The notes: generated by a model from the sequence alone, not told the origin. Numbered from the stretch's first letter, positions 1 through 8,417 are shown. The stretch: 64,000 nucleotides of DNA from Planomicrobium sp. Y74 (GCF_003668635.1 NZ_RCWH01000003.1:124001-188000), one strand, 5' to 3'. Numbers and translations: made by a program.

Positions 1-222
1 AATCCCCACAAGACTGCAAATCATACCGGATACCGCAAACCCCATGCCGCCTTCACCAGTCATGGCCATTTCCTTTTTCGCTATATTGAAATACACGACG
101 CCGGCAATTCCAAGAATCAACCCCAGGAACGGTACTAAGAGTGATAAAATTCCCAATGTCAACGTGATAATAGCTTTGCTGTTCGTCACTAATCGTGGGT
201 CATTTCCAGTTCTTTCAATCAT
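1..222 (-). CDS. DUF4190-type small membrane protein (partial, runs off the left edge)
   Basis: The 5' part of a minus-strand gene whose 3' end lies outside the window. The start is ATG at 222, preceded by an AGGAGG site. The visible 74 residues contain two hydrophobic segments separated by a short basic/Gly-rich turn (KKEMAMTGEGGMG), the layout of DUF4190-type proteins that cycle helix-turn-helix in the membrane. It is clearly paralogous to the complete gene at 5541-5822: LTLGILSLL, PFLGLILGI and TGEGG are shared. No function is known for the family; membrane localisation is an inference. Confidence 0.75.
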   Translation of the reverse strand, partial: MIERTGNDPRLVTNSKAIITLTLGILSLLVPFLGLILGIAGVVYFNIAKKEMAMTGEGGMGFAVSGMICSLVGI

Positions 223-242
223 GTGAATCCTCCTTATAAATC

Positions 243-800
243 TTAGTTTTTAAGGTCCTGCTCGAAGATCGTTTCTCCCCGTGCATCATAGATGATCATC
301 TGTGCACCCGTGACTGAACCTTCAACCCTTCTGTCTGTATCAAATAGAGTGTAATAAGAGTCTTCATCTATCTGGACAAGCTCCGATGAGAATGCGCCGC
401 TCTCGTGGTTAATATCGAGCCTCTCACCTCTTTCAAGCAGGTCTTTGTCCCTTATGACCAAATAGATAATAGCGTTGAGTGATCCGAATTCCAAGTCACC
501 GTTGCCGATTTGCTGGACCACGCTTACCGTTTCGTCGTTTTCATCCTTGTAAAGCTGATGCAGTTCATTGTTTCCTAGAATCGCAGCATAGTCATTATCG
601 GATGTGTTCAAAATCGCCGGTATTTCAATCTGATGCTCTTCGGCGTAAGCAAAAATTTCCTCATCCGTAAACGGTGGAGGCCCTTCATTGACAAAACTTT
701 CTTCGGTATTCTCCTGGGAACATGCCACCAGGGCTAGTGCCAACAATAAAACGGTGAAATATTTAATAGGAATTCCTCCTTTAAATCTTATACGCTTCAT
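243..800 (-). CDS. Putative lipoprotein of unknown function
   Basis: Predicted secreted lipoprotein: a hydrophobic stretch (KYFTVLLLALALVAC) ends in a lipobox LVAC, followed by an acidic linker (SQENTEE) and a roughly 150-residue extracellular domain that I do not recognise. The ATG at 800 has no ribosome binding site in front of it, while a perfect AAAGGAGG lies inside the ORF and is followed at 7 nt spacing by ATT (767), which would give a canonical signal peptide. The real start may therefore be ATT at 767 (see separate feature). Its neighbour 20 nt downstream on the same strand is the DUF4190-like gene, and the two are probably co-transcribed. A similar lipoprotein/DUF4190 pairing recurs at 5541-6227. 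Confidence 0.75.
   Translation of the reverse strand: MKRIRFKGGIPIKYFTVLLLALALVACSQENTEESFVNEGPPPFTDEEIFAYAEEHQIEIPAILNTSDNDYAAILGNNELHQLYKDENDETVSVVQQIGNGDLEFGSLNAIIYLVIRDKDLLERGERLDINHESGAFSSELVQIDEDSYYTLFDTDRRVEGSVTGAQMIIYDARGETIFEQDLKN
774..782 (-). promoter_or_regulatory. Ribosome binding site inside the annotated ORF, pointing to an ATT start at 767
   Basis: On the minus strand AAAGGAGGA is followed by a 7-nt spacer ending just before ATT at 767-765, the first codon of a textbook lipoprotein signal peptide. No ATG, GTG or TTG occurs at the right spacing. ATT is a rare initiation codon (known for infC), so either it is used here or a former ATG has mutated. Confidence 0.5.
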
Positions 801-966
801 ATGACATTAAGGTTTCATTTTGAATCCTGTTCAAAAGCTTGTACAATTGGAGGAATAGCAAATTATACTGCTATATGCAAATTGCCCGGTAACTGTAAAT
901 CAAGCTAACAATACGCTTTCTTATGAAAAGGCTGGTACATAAAAAAGAAAATAGATGGGGGATTAC

Positions 967-2187
967 ATGATGCAAAATAAATATTCAAGAAGAGCCAATG
1001 CGCTGAAGCCTTCTGAAATGCGCTTAATCTTATCTTCTTCGGAACGCCCTGAATTGATTTCGTTCGCTGGCGGGCTACCTGCCTCGGAACTGTTCCCTAT
1101 TGAAGAATTGAAAGCGGCAAGCCATGCGGTCCTGACTGATCACGGGGCTGCGTCTCTTCAATACACCTCAACGGTAGGATATATCCCGTTGCGTGAAGCA
1201 GTCATCGAAAGAATGGAAGCCATCGGAATTCAATCGAATTTAGAGCAAGTGATGATTACGTCCGGTTCCCAGCAGGCGATTGACCTGACGGGAAGAGTAT
1301 TTCTGGACGAAGGGGACACCGTCATCTGCGAAAGTCCTACCTACCTTGCGGCAATCAATGCCTTCAACGCTTACCATGCAAACATTGTGGACGTGGAAAT
1401 GGATGAAGACGGCATGAAGATGGATGCGTTGGAGCAATGCCTTCAAGAGAATCCGCAGGCCAAATTCATTTATACGATTCCTGATTTCCAGAATCCGACC
1501 GGCAGAACGCTCAACCTGGCACGAAGAAAACGGATGATCGAACTCGCCAACCAATATGATGTTTTGATCCTGGAAGACAATCCGTACGGAGCCATCCGTT
1601 TTTCAGGAACTCCGATTCCGCCCATCAAACAATTTGATACTGAAGGACGGGTCATTTACCTCAGCAGTTTCTCGAAAATCTTCGCTCCCGGACTCCGGTT
1701 GGGCTGGATCTGTGCAGATGAGGAGATAATCGAAAAGTACGCAGGTTTCAAGGAATCCGCTGACATGCATTCCGACGGCCTTGCCCAGCGGATAACTGAG
1801 AAATACATGGAACTGTACGATATGGATGGACATATTGAAACCATCAAAGCCGTTTACAGGGAAAGATGCACAGCTATGCTGGACTGCATCGAAAAATATC
1901 TCCCTGAAAACATCCATTATAACAAGCCCGAGGGCGGATTATTCATCTGGGTCGAGCTGCCTGACTCAATAAATGCCGGTGACATCGCTTTGAAATGTAT
2001 TGCAAATAACGTGGCATTCGTGCCAGGCGCCCCGTTTTTCGTTAGAGGAGCCCAAACAAATACGATGCGACTGAACTTCTCCAATTCAAACCCGGAACTG
2101 ATCGAAGAAGGCATGAAACGCATCGGGGAAGTGCTACATCGTGAATTCCAACTGGTGAACGAATCTATTGAAGCATTAGCCAAATAA
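967..2187 (+). CDS. PLP-dependent aminotransferase, fold type I (MocR/2-aminoadipate aminotransferase-like)
   Basis: A 407-residue class I/II aminotransferase. The PLP-binding lysine is in SSFSKIFAPGLRLGW at about residue 237; the upstream GSQQAIDL phosphate-cup motif, the PDFQNPTG loop and LILEDNPYG (Asp that pairs with the pyridine nitrogen) are all present. The sequence resembles stand-alone LysN/KAT-like enzymes, which transfer amino groups from aromatic or branched amino acids or 2-aminoadipate, and the catalytic domain of MocR regulators; there is no N-terminal GntR helix-turn-helix. An ATG at 955 is in frame, but GGGGGA at 957-962 is a ribosome binding site for ATG 967 (or 970), so I start there. 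It is monocistronic, with its own terminator at 2218-2258. The exact substrate cannot be read from the sequence. Confidence 0.88.
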   Translation: MMQNKYSRRANALKPSEMRLILSSSERPELISFAGGLPASELFPIEELKAASHAVLTDHGAASLQYTSTVGYIPLREAVIERMEAIGIQSNLEQVMITSGSQQAIDLTGRVFLDEGDTVICESPTYLAAINAFNAYHANIVDVEMDEDGMKMDALEQCLQENPQAKFIYTIPDFQNPTGRTLNLARRKRMIELANQYDVLILEDNPYGAIRFSGTPIPPIKQFDTEGRVIYLSSFSKIFAPGLRLGWICADEEIIEKYAGFKESADMHSDGLAQRITEKYMELYDMDGHIETIKAVYRERCTAMLDCIEKYLPENIHYNKPEGGLFIWVELPDSINAGDIALKCIANNVAFVPGAPFFVRGAQTNTMRLNFSNSNPELIEEGMKRIGEVLHREFQLVNESIEALAK

Positions 2188-2217
2188 TATATTTGAACAT
2201 TAAAATCGAAACAGACG

Positions 2218-2260
2218 AAACCCAGCAGTTTTTTTCGAAAAGCTGCTGGGTTTCTTTGTT
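2218..2260 (+). terminator. Rho-independent terminator of the aminotransferase gene
   Basis: Perfect 11-bp stem AAACCCAGCAG / CTGCTGGGTTT (2218-2228, 2243-2253) followed by a T-rich tract. Confidence 0.85.
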
Positions 2261-2324
2261 TATCTTGATGCAGTTGCAACAGATATATTCAGAAATAGTA
2301 AAAACAAATGGGGAACTTGGAAGG

Positions 2325-2358
2325 AATAAAAAAGACAGCAGAATAGAAATCTGCTGTC
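2325..2358 (-). terminator. Rho-independent terminator of the VanY/LysM gene
   Basis: Inverted repeat GACAGCAGA / TCTGCTGTC (2334-2342, 2350-2358); read on the minus strand it is followed by TTTTTTATT. It lies about 160 nt past the stop of the minus-strand carboxypeptidase gene. Confidence 0.75.
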
Positions 2359-2516
2359 AGCGGCAATACTAACCGATTTGGTGATTCAGTCGCTAATGGG
2401 AAATCTTCATAAGCATGAGGATTTCCGGAAAAGAGGGGGTTACCGGCTGCAGTCATTTATTGAGTGTCTGCGTTCGGCCGATAATCTGTTTCTGTCTTAC
2501 ACATTAAACACAGTTG

Positions 2517-3707
2517 TTATTCGACGATTTCTGCATAGTTTTTCGAAACATAACCGTCTGGTATCTGATACATATTGGCAGTTTCGCCAAGAAGCTCTAC
2601 TCGTTCTCCGTTATACAGGACCCCATTTCTTGAGCCGACAGTGAAGTCAGGAGTGCTGTGGATCCAGACGTTGCCGGTCGCTACTACATATTGATCCCCA
2701 TTCTGATTATCAGAAGAGGTAGGAATCGTCAGTGTTGTTCCGATGCTGAGATATCTCGGAGAAATATCCGGATTGGCATCCATCAACTCCTGCACGGTTA
2801 CATCACTATAGTTGCTGGCGATACCCCAGAAAGTGTCTCCCGCTTTGACTGTATAACTGGTTCCTTCATTGGGTTGATCGGGATTCGTCGAACCATTGCC
2901 AGGCAAAAGGATTTGATCCCCGATCTGCAAAGTGAGCGGATCGAAATCAGGGTTTAACGCAAGAAGTCGGTCAACTGTTGTTCCGTGGTCATTTGCAATT
3001 TTCCAGAATGTATCTCCGGCTTGTATTGTATAGGTTCTTGTGCCATCCGAAGAATCCTGGGAAAGATATTCTTCAAGCGTCAGGTTATTTGCCGCAATCT
3101 CTGACGCGTGGTCGGCACCGACATAACGCAGGTGCCACGGCTCATATTGATAGCCTGTTATATGCTGTTTTCCTTCAGGGTAGCGGACGATGAAGCCATA
3201 GTTTGCCGCATTGTTTTCTACCCATTGGCCTTCCGTCGTATCACCAAAAGATTGAACCAGCTCATAATTAACTGAAGCACTTGTTACATCCATTACCAAT
3301 CCGGTCTGGTGTTCACTTTCGCCGGGTTTTGCACTGATTTGGTTAGCTCGTTCTTCTCCGTATCTGTTTACCCAGTACTGATAAAGATCTGCTTGGTAGT
3401 CATAGGAGCGATAACCGGATGCTGCATACAATTGCACGCCGTCATTGCTCGCTGCGGCAAACATTTCCTCAAGGGCATTGGCTGAATGCTGCTGCATTGA
3501 CTCCCTATCTGAAGAAAATGCCACGTTTGGATAAACAAGGTTATCCGGAACATAGTCTGCAGAAAGGGAGTTTTCTTTATTGACCAGAAGGATCTCGTCT
3601 TTTTCATGGGCCAGAGCCGTCATTGGCAGGAAAAGTGACAGGAGCAGGGTAACCATCCCCAAGAAAATGAATGGCCTCCAAGTGAAAATTCCAGCTGAAT
3701 TTCTCAT
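2517..3707 (-). CDS. Secreted D-alanyl-D-alanine carboxypeptidase (VanY, M15B) with two LysM domains
   Basis: A 396-residue exported wall enzyme. A signal peptide covers residues 1 to about 34 (ending TALAH). The M15B peptidase domain (about 60-200) shows SGYRSYDYQ, the zinc ligands His133 and Asp140 in SEHQTGLVMDV, and His192 in EPWHLRYVG. This family removes the terminal D-Ala from peptidoglycan stem peptides. Two LysM modules follow (about 225-270 and 284-330, each with AGDTFW and NPD), which bind glycan strands. A C-terminal segment of about 55 residues resembles a bacterial SH3 domain. The order VanY-LysM-LysM-SH3 implies an enzyme retained on the wall. Start ATG 3707 is preceded by AAGGAGG. 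It appears monocistronic. Confidence 0.92.
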   Translation of the reverse strand: MRNSAGIFTWRPFIFLGMVTLLLSLFLPMTALAHEKDEILLVNKENSLSADYVPDNLVYPNVAFSSDRESMQQHSANALEEMFAAASNDGVQLYAASGYRSYDYQADLYQYWVNRYGEERANQISAKPGESEHQTGLVMDVTSASVNYELVQSFGDTTEGQWVENNAANYGFIVRYPEGKQHITGYQYEPWHLRYVGADHASEIAANNLTLEEYLSQDSSDGTRTYTIQAGDTFWKIANDHGTTVDRLLALNPDFDPLTLQIGDQILLPGNGSTNPDQPNEGTSYTVKAGDTFWGIASNYSDVTVQELMDANPDISPRYLSIGTTLTIPTSSDNQNGDQYVVATGNVWIHSTPDFTVGSRNGVLYNGERVELLGETANMYQIPDGYVSKNYAEIVE

Positions 3708-4223
3708 GTTTAGCCTCCTTGTGAATTTATCCCCTCTTTAGTAATGCCCTACCACGTAGATAATGCCTATAAACGTTGATAGATCAAGTCCTTTTCTAAT
3801 AAGGAAAATGATGGAGGATAGGTCAATCGATGTAATTATGTCACTATAAAGAAGAAGCTTTCTTAAATGAAACTACAGAGAGTGGAACCGGTAATGTACA
3901 AGGCTTTTATTAATATTGAGCAGCTTGAGCAGTTTAATAGAGAGGGAATCCATCTGATTGAATTAGGGGTTGAAGTTCCTTACTAGACTTCTTGTTATTA
4001 TTGCTTCAAAAAAAAGCTTTAGTTATAAAGCGAATTTCAAATAAATGGCTGCGTCATGTCTGGAAAAAAATTTTTATTTTATTTTAGAAATTGCCCCTTC
4101 TAGAGATTAAATCAAATACATGGGCCGAGTTAGACATGAAGGTCACAATGTGTTCATTTTGAAAAAACTCTGCAGTTGAGGAACTGAAAAACATTGCATA
4201 CAATTGAAGTAAATCAATAATCT
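3708..4223. other. AT-rich intergenic region, no convincing gene
   Basis: About 500 bases without a supported gene. The only notable open stretch is a 30-codon ORF at 3894-3986 on the plus strand (starting MYKAFINIEQLEQF) with a weak GGAACC upstream; it could be a decayed gene end. It is followed by a plus-strand terminator hairpin at 4224, which hints that a transcribed gene once ended here. Confidence 0.4.
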
Positions 4224-4257
4224 AACGCACATCGGACCATCGATGTGCGTTCTTTTC
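4224..4257 (+). terminator. Orphan rho-independent terminator
   Basis: Stem AACGCACATCG / CGATGTGCGTT (4224-4234, 4241-4251) followed by CTTTTCTT. There is no intact gene immediately upstream on the plus strand. Confidence 0.7.
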
Positions 4258-4296
4258 TTGAGAGATCTTTTTATCCGGATTCTAAATATACAGTTT

Positions 4297-4322
4297 GTTT
4301 ATACGAGAAAACATTCGGGAAC
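4297..4322 (+). promoter_or_regulatory. Sigma-B-type promoter of the DJ-1/PfpI gene
   Basis: GTTTAT (4297-4302), a 14-nt spacer, then GGGAAC (4317-4322). This fits the general-stress sigma-B pattern GTTTAA-N12-15-GGGTAT. It lies 45 nt before the ATG at 4368. PfpI-type proteins are common members of sigma-B regulons. Confidence 0.6.
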
Positions 4323-4367
4323 AACAACTGACAGGTTGAATTTTAAATTATAGGAGGAAAAATATAT

Positions 4368-5033
4368 ATGGCTAAAGTATTAGCAGTGTTATCAAGCGGA
4401 CACAAGGACGCAGAAAACAATTACGAAACCGGCTGGTGGGGCGAAGAATTGTTTGCGCCGATGGAAATTTTGGAAAAAGCGGGCCATGAAGTGGAACTGG
4501 CTTCACCACTCGGCGGCAAACCGACCATCGACCAGGCGAGCATCGGCAACGAATACGATCCTGAAGGCAAATACAAAAATATGTACGAAGCGGGATTAGC
4601 AGACAACACCAAAAAACTTACGGATATCACACCCGAAGACTATGATGCTGTATTCATCGTTGGCGGCCACGGGGCGATGTATGACCTGGCGGAAAATGAA
4701 ACCTTGCATAGCATCATCAACAGCGTATACGACAACGGAAAAATCGTGTCAGCTGTATGCCACGGACCGGCTCCGTTAATCTGGACAAAACGTCCAAATG
4801 GCGAAAGCATCCTGTCCGGCCTGGACGTAACAGGCTACCCGGAAGCGGTTGAACCTGAAGGGCTTCCTGCCATTCTGCCGTTCAGCCTGGAAGGTGAAAT
4901 GAGTAAAGTGGCTAACTATACTGCCGATCAGAAAGTGGTGTGGGGCAACGATCAATTGGTAACAGGACGGGACCCGTTTTCTTCTGAAGCTTTGGCCGAA
5001 GAATTGGTAAAGGCTTTGGACAATAAGAAATAA
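4368..5033 (+). CDS. DJ-1/PfpI-superfamily protein (Hsp31-like class I glutamine amidotransferase fold), likely stress protein
   Basis: A 221-residue protein of the DJ-1/ThiJ/PfpI superfamily, closest in appearance to Hsp31-like members: the N-terminal block ETGWWGEELFAPMEIL and ASPLGG are typical. The nucleophile-elbow cysteine is at about residue 131 in SAVCHGPAPLI, next to the usual His. Known members act as glyoxalase III/deglycase, holdase chaperone or stress proteins; which applies here is not decidable from sequence. The start is supported by AGGAGG 8 nt upstream. It is monocistronic, with a sigma-B-type promoter upstream (4297) and a strong shared terminator downstream (5050). Confidence 0.88.
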   Translation: MAKVLAVLSSGHKDAENNYETGWWGEELFAPMEILEKAGHEVELASPLGGKPTIDQASIGNEYDPEGKYKNMYEAGLADNTKKLTDITPEDYDAVFIVGGHGAMYDLAENETLHSIINSVYDNGKIVSAVCHGPAPLIWTKRPNGESILSGLDVTGYPEAVEPEGLPAILPFSLEGEMSKVANYTADQKVVWGNDQLVTGRDPFSSEALAEELVKALDNKK

Positions 5034-5049
5034 ATAGCTTATAAAAGCA

Positions 5050-5092
5050 AAATGCAGAACTTCGCGATATTCGATCGCGAAGTTCTGCATTT
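5050..5092. terminator. Bidirectional terminator between convergent genes
   Basis: An 18-bp stem (5050-5067 with 5075-5092, core GCAGAACTTCGCGA) with T-rich DNA on both sides. It serves the plus-strand DJ-1 gene and the minus-strand DUF4190 gene. Confidence 0.9.
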
Positions 5093-5121
5093 CTTATTGC
5101 TTTTATATAGAACATCCAATA

Positions 5122-5439
5122 TCAGAAAATAGATCTGAACATTATTACACCCAGTATCATAAGTAATTGTATAAAAATCCCGACAATACTGAAATTGAGG
5201 CCCGCGATTGCTATGGATCTGCCGCCTTCGCCTGTCCACGCCATTTCAACAATAGCCTTTCTGTATAACACTATACTGAAAATGCCGAGAGCTATCCCGC
5301 AAAGTGGTAAAACGAATGAAAAAATATCAAAGAATAAACCGAAAAACGGAAGCGGGATAGAAAGTATCCCCAGTATTAAAGATCCTAGAGCTTTACCGTT
5401 AGTTACTGAACTATTATCTGGAGGCGTGTTTTCACCCAT
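5122..5439 (-). CDS. DUF4190-type membrane protein
   Basis: About 105 residues with two or three hydrophobic helices and the conserved TGEGGRSIAIAGL turn seen in its paralogues at 1-222 and 5541-5822. The ORF can be opened upstream to 5457, but AAGGAG sits just before ATG 5439 (MGENTPP), so that start is preferred. The N-terminus is polar (about 20 residues), then GKALGSLILGILS begins the first membrane segment. No function is known for the family. It lies head to tail with the next paralogue, 100 nt away. Confidence 0.75.
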   Translation of the reverse strand: MGENTPPDNSSVTNGKALGSLILGILSIPLPFFGLFFDIFSFVLPLCGIALGIFSIVLYRKAIVEMAWTGEGGRSIAIAGLNFSIVGIFIQLLMILGVIMFRSIF

Positions 5440-5540
5440 TATTATTCTCCTTAACAAATGAACTATGATGCTTTTTGAAACAATGCCGCGCTAACTGGAA
5501 AGGGATATTGAGCTAAAAGTGAGACAATATAATCAACATT

Positions 5541-5822
5541 TCAAAGCATTGTTAAAGAAGAAAAAAGAACATAAGCCAATACCATAAGCAGCTGCGTAAG
5601 AATCCCGACAATACTGCAGATCAAGCCAGAAATCGCCAGCCCCTTGCCGCCTTCACCTGTCAGCAGCATCTCTTTTCTCGCTTTTCGATAGACCACGACT
5701 CCGATAATTCCGAGAATCAATCCGAGAAATGGAATCAAGAGCGACAGGATGCCCAGCGTTAGCGTAACGATTGAAGTGCTGTTGGTTTCCAGCTTCCGGT
5801 TGTTATAAGTTTTCTCCATCAT
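5541..5822 (-). CDS. DUF4190-type membrane protein
   Basis: A 93-residue protein: a short polar N-terminus, then two hydrophobic helices either side of RKARKEMLLTGEGGKG. The start ATG 5822 is preceded by AGGAGG at 6 nt. It is the closest in-window relative of the truncated gene at 1-222, and like that gene it follows a small lipoprotein on the same strand (30 nt after 5853-6227), so the lipoprotein/DUF4190 gene pair appears to have been duplicated. Confidence 0.78.
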   Translation of the reverse strand: MMEKTYNNRKLETNSTSIVTLTLGILSLLIPFLGLILGIIGVVVYRKARKEMLLTGEGGKGLAISGLICSIVGILTQLLMVLAYVLFSSLTML

Positions 5823-5852
5823 TCTTATCCTCCTTTATAATTTTCTATCCTA

Positions 5853-6227
5853 TTACTTCTCCAGAACGACAATTTTTTCTGAAATGGCACCGACATTTCC
5901 TTCTTCTTCTTCTTCAAATTTCCAAACGGCCACTTTATAGCCTTTCTTTAGCTCGCCATCGAATGTAGTAGAGTTCGAAAAGAATGAGTGCATACCCGGC
6001 GATGAAGCTTGCTTATCCAACTTCATAGCTTCTTCTTTCGTAACGCCGCTCTTTACAAAAATCATTTGTTCTTCTTCCATTACCTCCACAATATATCCGA
6101 CAGCCACAGGTTCTTCAAAAACAATCTCAGTTGCAGGGTAGGGTCCGGTCTCTGAATTTTCCTCATCAGAACAACCCGATAAGATAAAAATTAATGCAAT
6201 GAACGATAGCAACAAATAGTTTCTCAA
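5853..6227 (-). CDS. Small lipoprotein, DUF3221-like
   Basis: A 124-residue lipoprotein: signal sequence MRNYLLLSFIALIFILSGC with lipobox LSGC (Cys19), then an acidic linker. The mature domain (GYIVEVM, MIFVKSGVTKEEA, KKGYKVAVW, SEKIVVLEK) resembles the OB-like DUF3221 fold of small exported Bacillales proteins; that family call is tentative. Start ATG 6227 has AAGGAGG upstream. It is probably co-transcribed with the DUF4190 gene downstream. Confidence 0.72.
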   Translation of the reverse strand: MRNYLLLSFIALIFILSGCSDEENSETGPYPATEIVFEEPVAVGYIVEVMEEEQMIFVKSGVTKEEAMKLDKQASSPGMHSFFSNSTTFDGELKKGYKVAVWKFEEEEEGNVGAISEKIVVLEK

Positions 6228-6332
6228 AAGATTCCTCCTTAATTTTACATTTATATATTATACGCATTCTTCGTTAAATAGATTCACTTTTCAAAAAACA
6301 GTACCCTCAAAAGAAGGAGCTGCACTCAAATC

Positions 6333-6698
6333 CTATAAAATCGTTTCCGCAATCAATTTATCCAGCTTGCGGATATCAACTTTCTTCGCTAAATTCAATT
6401 TGAATCTGCCGAGTGTCGTCCAGAGCTCGAGCTCTGTATTCAAATCGAACGTCCCGGCGTTTTCCGACGAGTACATGATGATCGACTTGAATGGAATCGT
6501 ATAAACTTCAACTTTCTTGCCCGTGATTCCTTGTTTATCGGAAATGATAATCCGCTTGTTCGTCACAACCGCCGTGTCGCGCACAGTCTTATAAGCGATT
6601 TGCGCCACTTCCCCTGGTACCAGCAACTCGTTCACCGAACTCGGTACATCAATCTCCTGAGTAAACGTCCACGCCAACATTGCATTTAAAGCTGACAT
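6333..6698 (-). CDS. PH-domain protein (bacterial PH, YvbH-like)
   Basis: A 121-residue single-domain protein with the pattern of bacterial pleckstrin-homology domains (PF08000-like): VAQIAYKTVRDTAVVTNKRIIISDKQG, then IPFKSIIMYSSENAG, then LELWTTLGRFKLNLAK. TNKR-I-I is the family hallmark. The open frame extends to 6794, but AAGGGGGA at spacing 7 selects ATG 6698 (MSALNAML). Biochemical role unknown; no membrane segment. Confidence 0.8.
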   Translation of the reverse strand: MSALNAMLAWTFTQEIDVPSSVNELLVPGEVAQIAYKTVRDTAVVTNKRIIISDKQGITGKKVEVYTIPFKSIIMYSSENAGTFDLNTELELWTTLGRFKLNLAKKVDIRKLDKLIAETIL

Positions 6699-6786
6699 TA
6701 AAAATTCCCCCTTTTCCATTCTGCCTTCATTGTGGCATAAATTGGAAAGAGAGGGAGAAAAGATTTTATTGAAATTAAGGCCGGTC

Positions 6787-7275
6787 TCAAACAATCAAAT
6801 CATTATCCGACCGGATGCCGATCGCATCCTTCAAAAGCTTCTGCAGCAGTCCGGCAAAAACAGCCACGACAATACACGCGAAAGAGCCGATAGTTCCCAT
6901 CATGATGATGTGCGTAATGTCCTCACCCCGAATCAGCGCAATCGTCGCCAGTTCGCCGAGCACGATAAAAGCGATGACCGCATACGCGCAGTACCGGATA
7001 ATCTTCAGCGACTTCACTGCCATATCCGAAAACACCTGGTTCCGGTCGATATAGGTCAATAACTTAAAGGCATGATAAATGGCAATAAAAACAGGGATGA
7101 AGAAAACGTAAGCTGATATCAAAAACGGATACTGCAGATATGCCGTCTCCGGATGCAGATCCGCATCCCGCGCAGCCATTCCCGGCAACCCGAATACACA
7201 CAAGGCAAGCACCGCACCGGCAATCAGCAGCAGAACCACTTTCAGGAAGAGCGTCGAAGCTTGTTTGCGTGTCAT
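6787..7275 (-). CDS. DUF2975 membrane protein
   Basis: A 162-residue integral membrane protein with four hydrophobic helices. The pattern AFKLLTYIDRNQVFSDMAVKSLKIIRYCAYAVIA is the DUF2975 signature. Such genes are usually followed by a small Cro/CI-type HTH gene; none is present here. A GTG at 7284 is in frame, but CGGAG at 8 nt spacing favours ATG 7275 (MTRKQAS). The stop lies 88 nt upstream of the PH-domain gene start on the same strand. Function unknown. Confidence 0.8.
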   Translation of the reverse strand: MTRKQASTLFLKVVLLLIAGAVLALCVFGLPGMAARDADLHPETAYLQYPFLISAYVFFIPVFIAIYHAFKLLTYIDRNQVFSDMAVKSLKIIRYCAYAVIAFIVLGELATIALIRGEDITHIIMMGTIGSFACIVVAVFAGLLQKLLKDAIGIRSDNDLIV

Positions 7276-7661
7276 AGGAAACACTCCGTTCGTTTGTTGG
7301 TAAGGTTAATATAGCATGTTATTTATTGAATATCAATAAATAAATGTTGTTAATAGATTTTTTTGAAATTCTATAAACTAATAATGGACGTCAATATACT
7401 AAAGAAATCTGTACATTTATGCTTATGCATGATCTCTACAATAATAAATATTGATAATATTTACTTTTAATTAAAAAATATCTATTTTTTATTCTTAAAA
7501 ACGTGGTAAAATATCGCAGAAGATATAGAAGTGGTAGAAAAAGGAACATCTGAAAAGCATTGCAAGTAAGAGGTTTTTTTGAATTTCATTGCTTGTATGG
7601 GAACTCTGATTCTACTGATAAAAATATATTTCAAAATCAAAACAATATAGGGGGAAGTATT
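7276..7661. other. AT-rich divergent intergenic region
   Basis: About 385 bases between the minus-strand DUF2975 gene and the plus-strand Excalibur gene. Very AT-rich, presumably holding both promoters; I cannot assign -35/-10 boxes with confidence and see no other feature. Confidence 0.5.
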
Positions 7662-8414
7662 ATGGGTACATTGTTTTCTTTTTTAGCAGTAGCAGCTTTA
7701 ATTGCATTTATTGTTTTCGGAATTTTGTGGGGACTCCACAAATTCATCAAAAAAGATTACCGACGTCAGAAATTTGGCCGTAATGCTTTAATTGCGCTAA
7801 CTGTCCTTATTTTATCTTTTACCGGAGTTGGGATGACTGGTGCAAGCGAAGCAGAAGCGGAGCGACAAAAATTAATTGAAGAAAATGAGTCATTGAAAGC
7901 TGAAATTAATAATCTTGAAGCTGCTGTTAGCAAGTCGGAAGAAGATTTTGCTAAACTCGAAGAAGAAAAAGCAGGAACTGAGAAAGAACTTGAAGAATTG
8001 GCAAGCAAGAAGGATGAAAATGAAAATGCTGTCGCTGAGCTAGCCACTCAAAAAGAAGCTTTTGACAAAGAGAAAGAAGAATTGGACAAGGAACTTACAG
8101 CACTGGAAAAGGAAGTGAAAGAGCTGGAAACAAAAAACGGTGAGCTAAGCAAAGAGGTAGCAAGTTCGAAAACAAACTCTGCGAGCCAAACTACAGCGGC
8201 TGCTTCCAGTGGAAGCTCAGAATCCAGTTCGAGCAGTTCTTCTTCAGATCAAACGAGTTCAAGTGCCAGCAGTGCAGCTGCTCCGGCCCAATCAGAGAAC
8301 TTTGCAAACTGTACTGAACTAAGAAAAGTCTACCCAAGTGGCGTGCCATCAACCCATCCAGCTTACCAATCGAAGATGGATCGCGATAAAGACAACTTTG
8401 CTTGTGAAGCATAA
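7662..8414 (+). CDS. Membrane-anchored coiled-coil protein with C-terminal Excalibur domain
   Basis: A 250-residue protein. Two hydrophobic segments (residues about 3-25 and 42-58) are followed by a long Glu/Lys-rich heptad coiled coil (about 65-165), a Ser-rich linker (about 170-205) and a C-terminal Excalibur domain: FANCTELRKVYPSG, then DRDKDNFACE, a calcium-binding-like DxDxD loop flanked by two Cys. Excalibur domains occur on extracellular proteins. The open frame starts at 7560, but AGGGGGAAG before ATG 7662 fixes the start. It has its own terminator at 8418. Probably a surface-exposed structural or calcium-dependent protein; function unproven. Confidence 0.82.
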   Translation: MGTLFSFLAVAALIAFIVFGILWGLHKFIKKDYRRQKFGRNALIALTVLILSFTGVGMTGASEAEAERQKLIEENESLKAEINNLEAAVSKSEEDFAKLEEEKAGTEKELEELASKKDENENAVAELATQKEAFDKEKEELDKELTALEKEVKELETKNGELSKEVASSKTNSASQTTAAASSGSSESSSSSSSSDQTSSSASSAAAPAQSENFANCTELRKVYPSGVPSTHPAYQSKMDRDKDNFACEA

Positions 8415-8417
8415 TCA

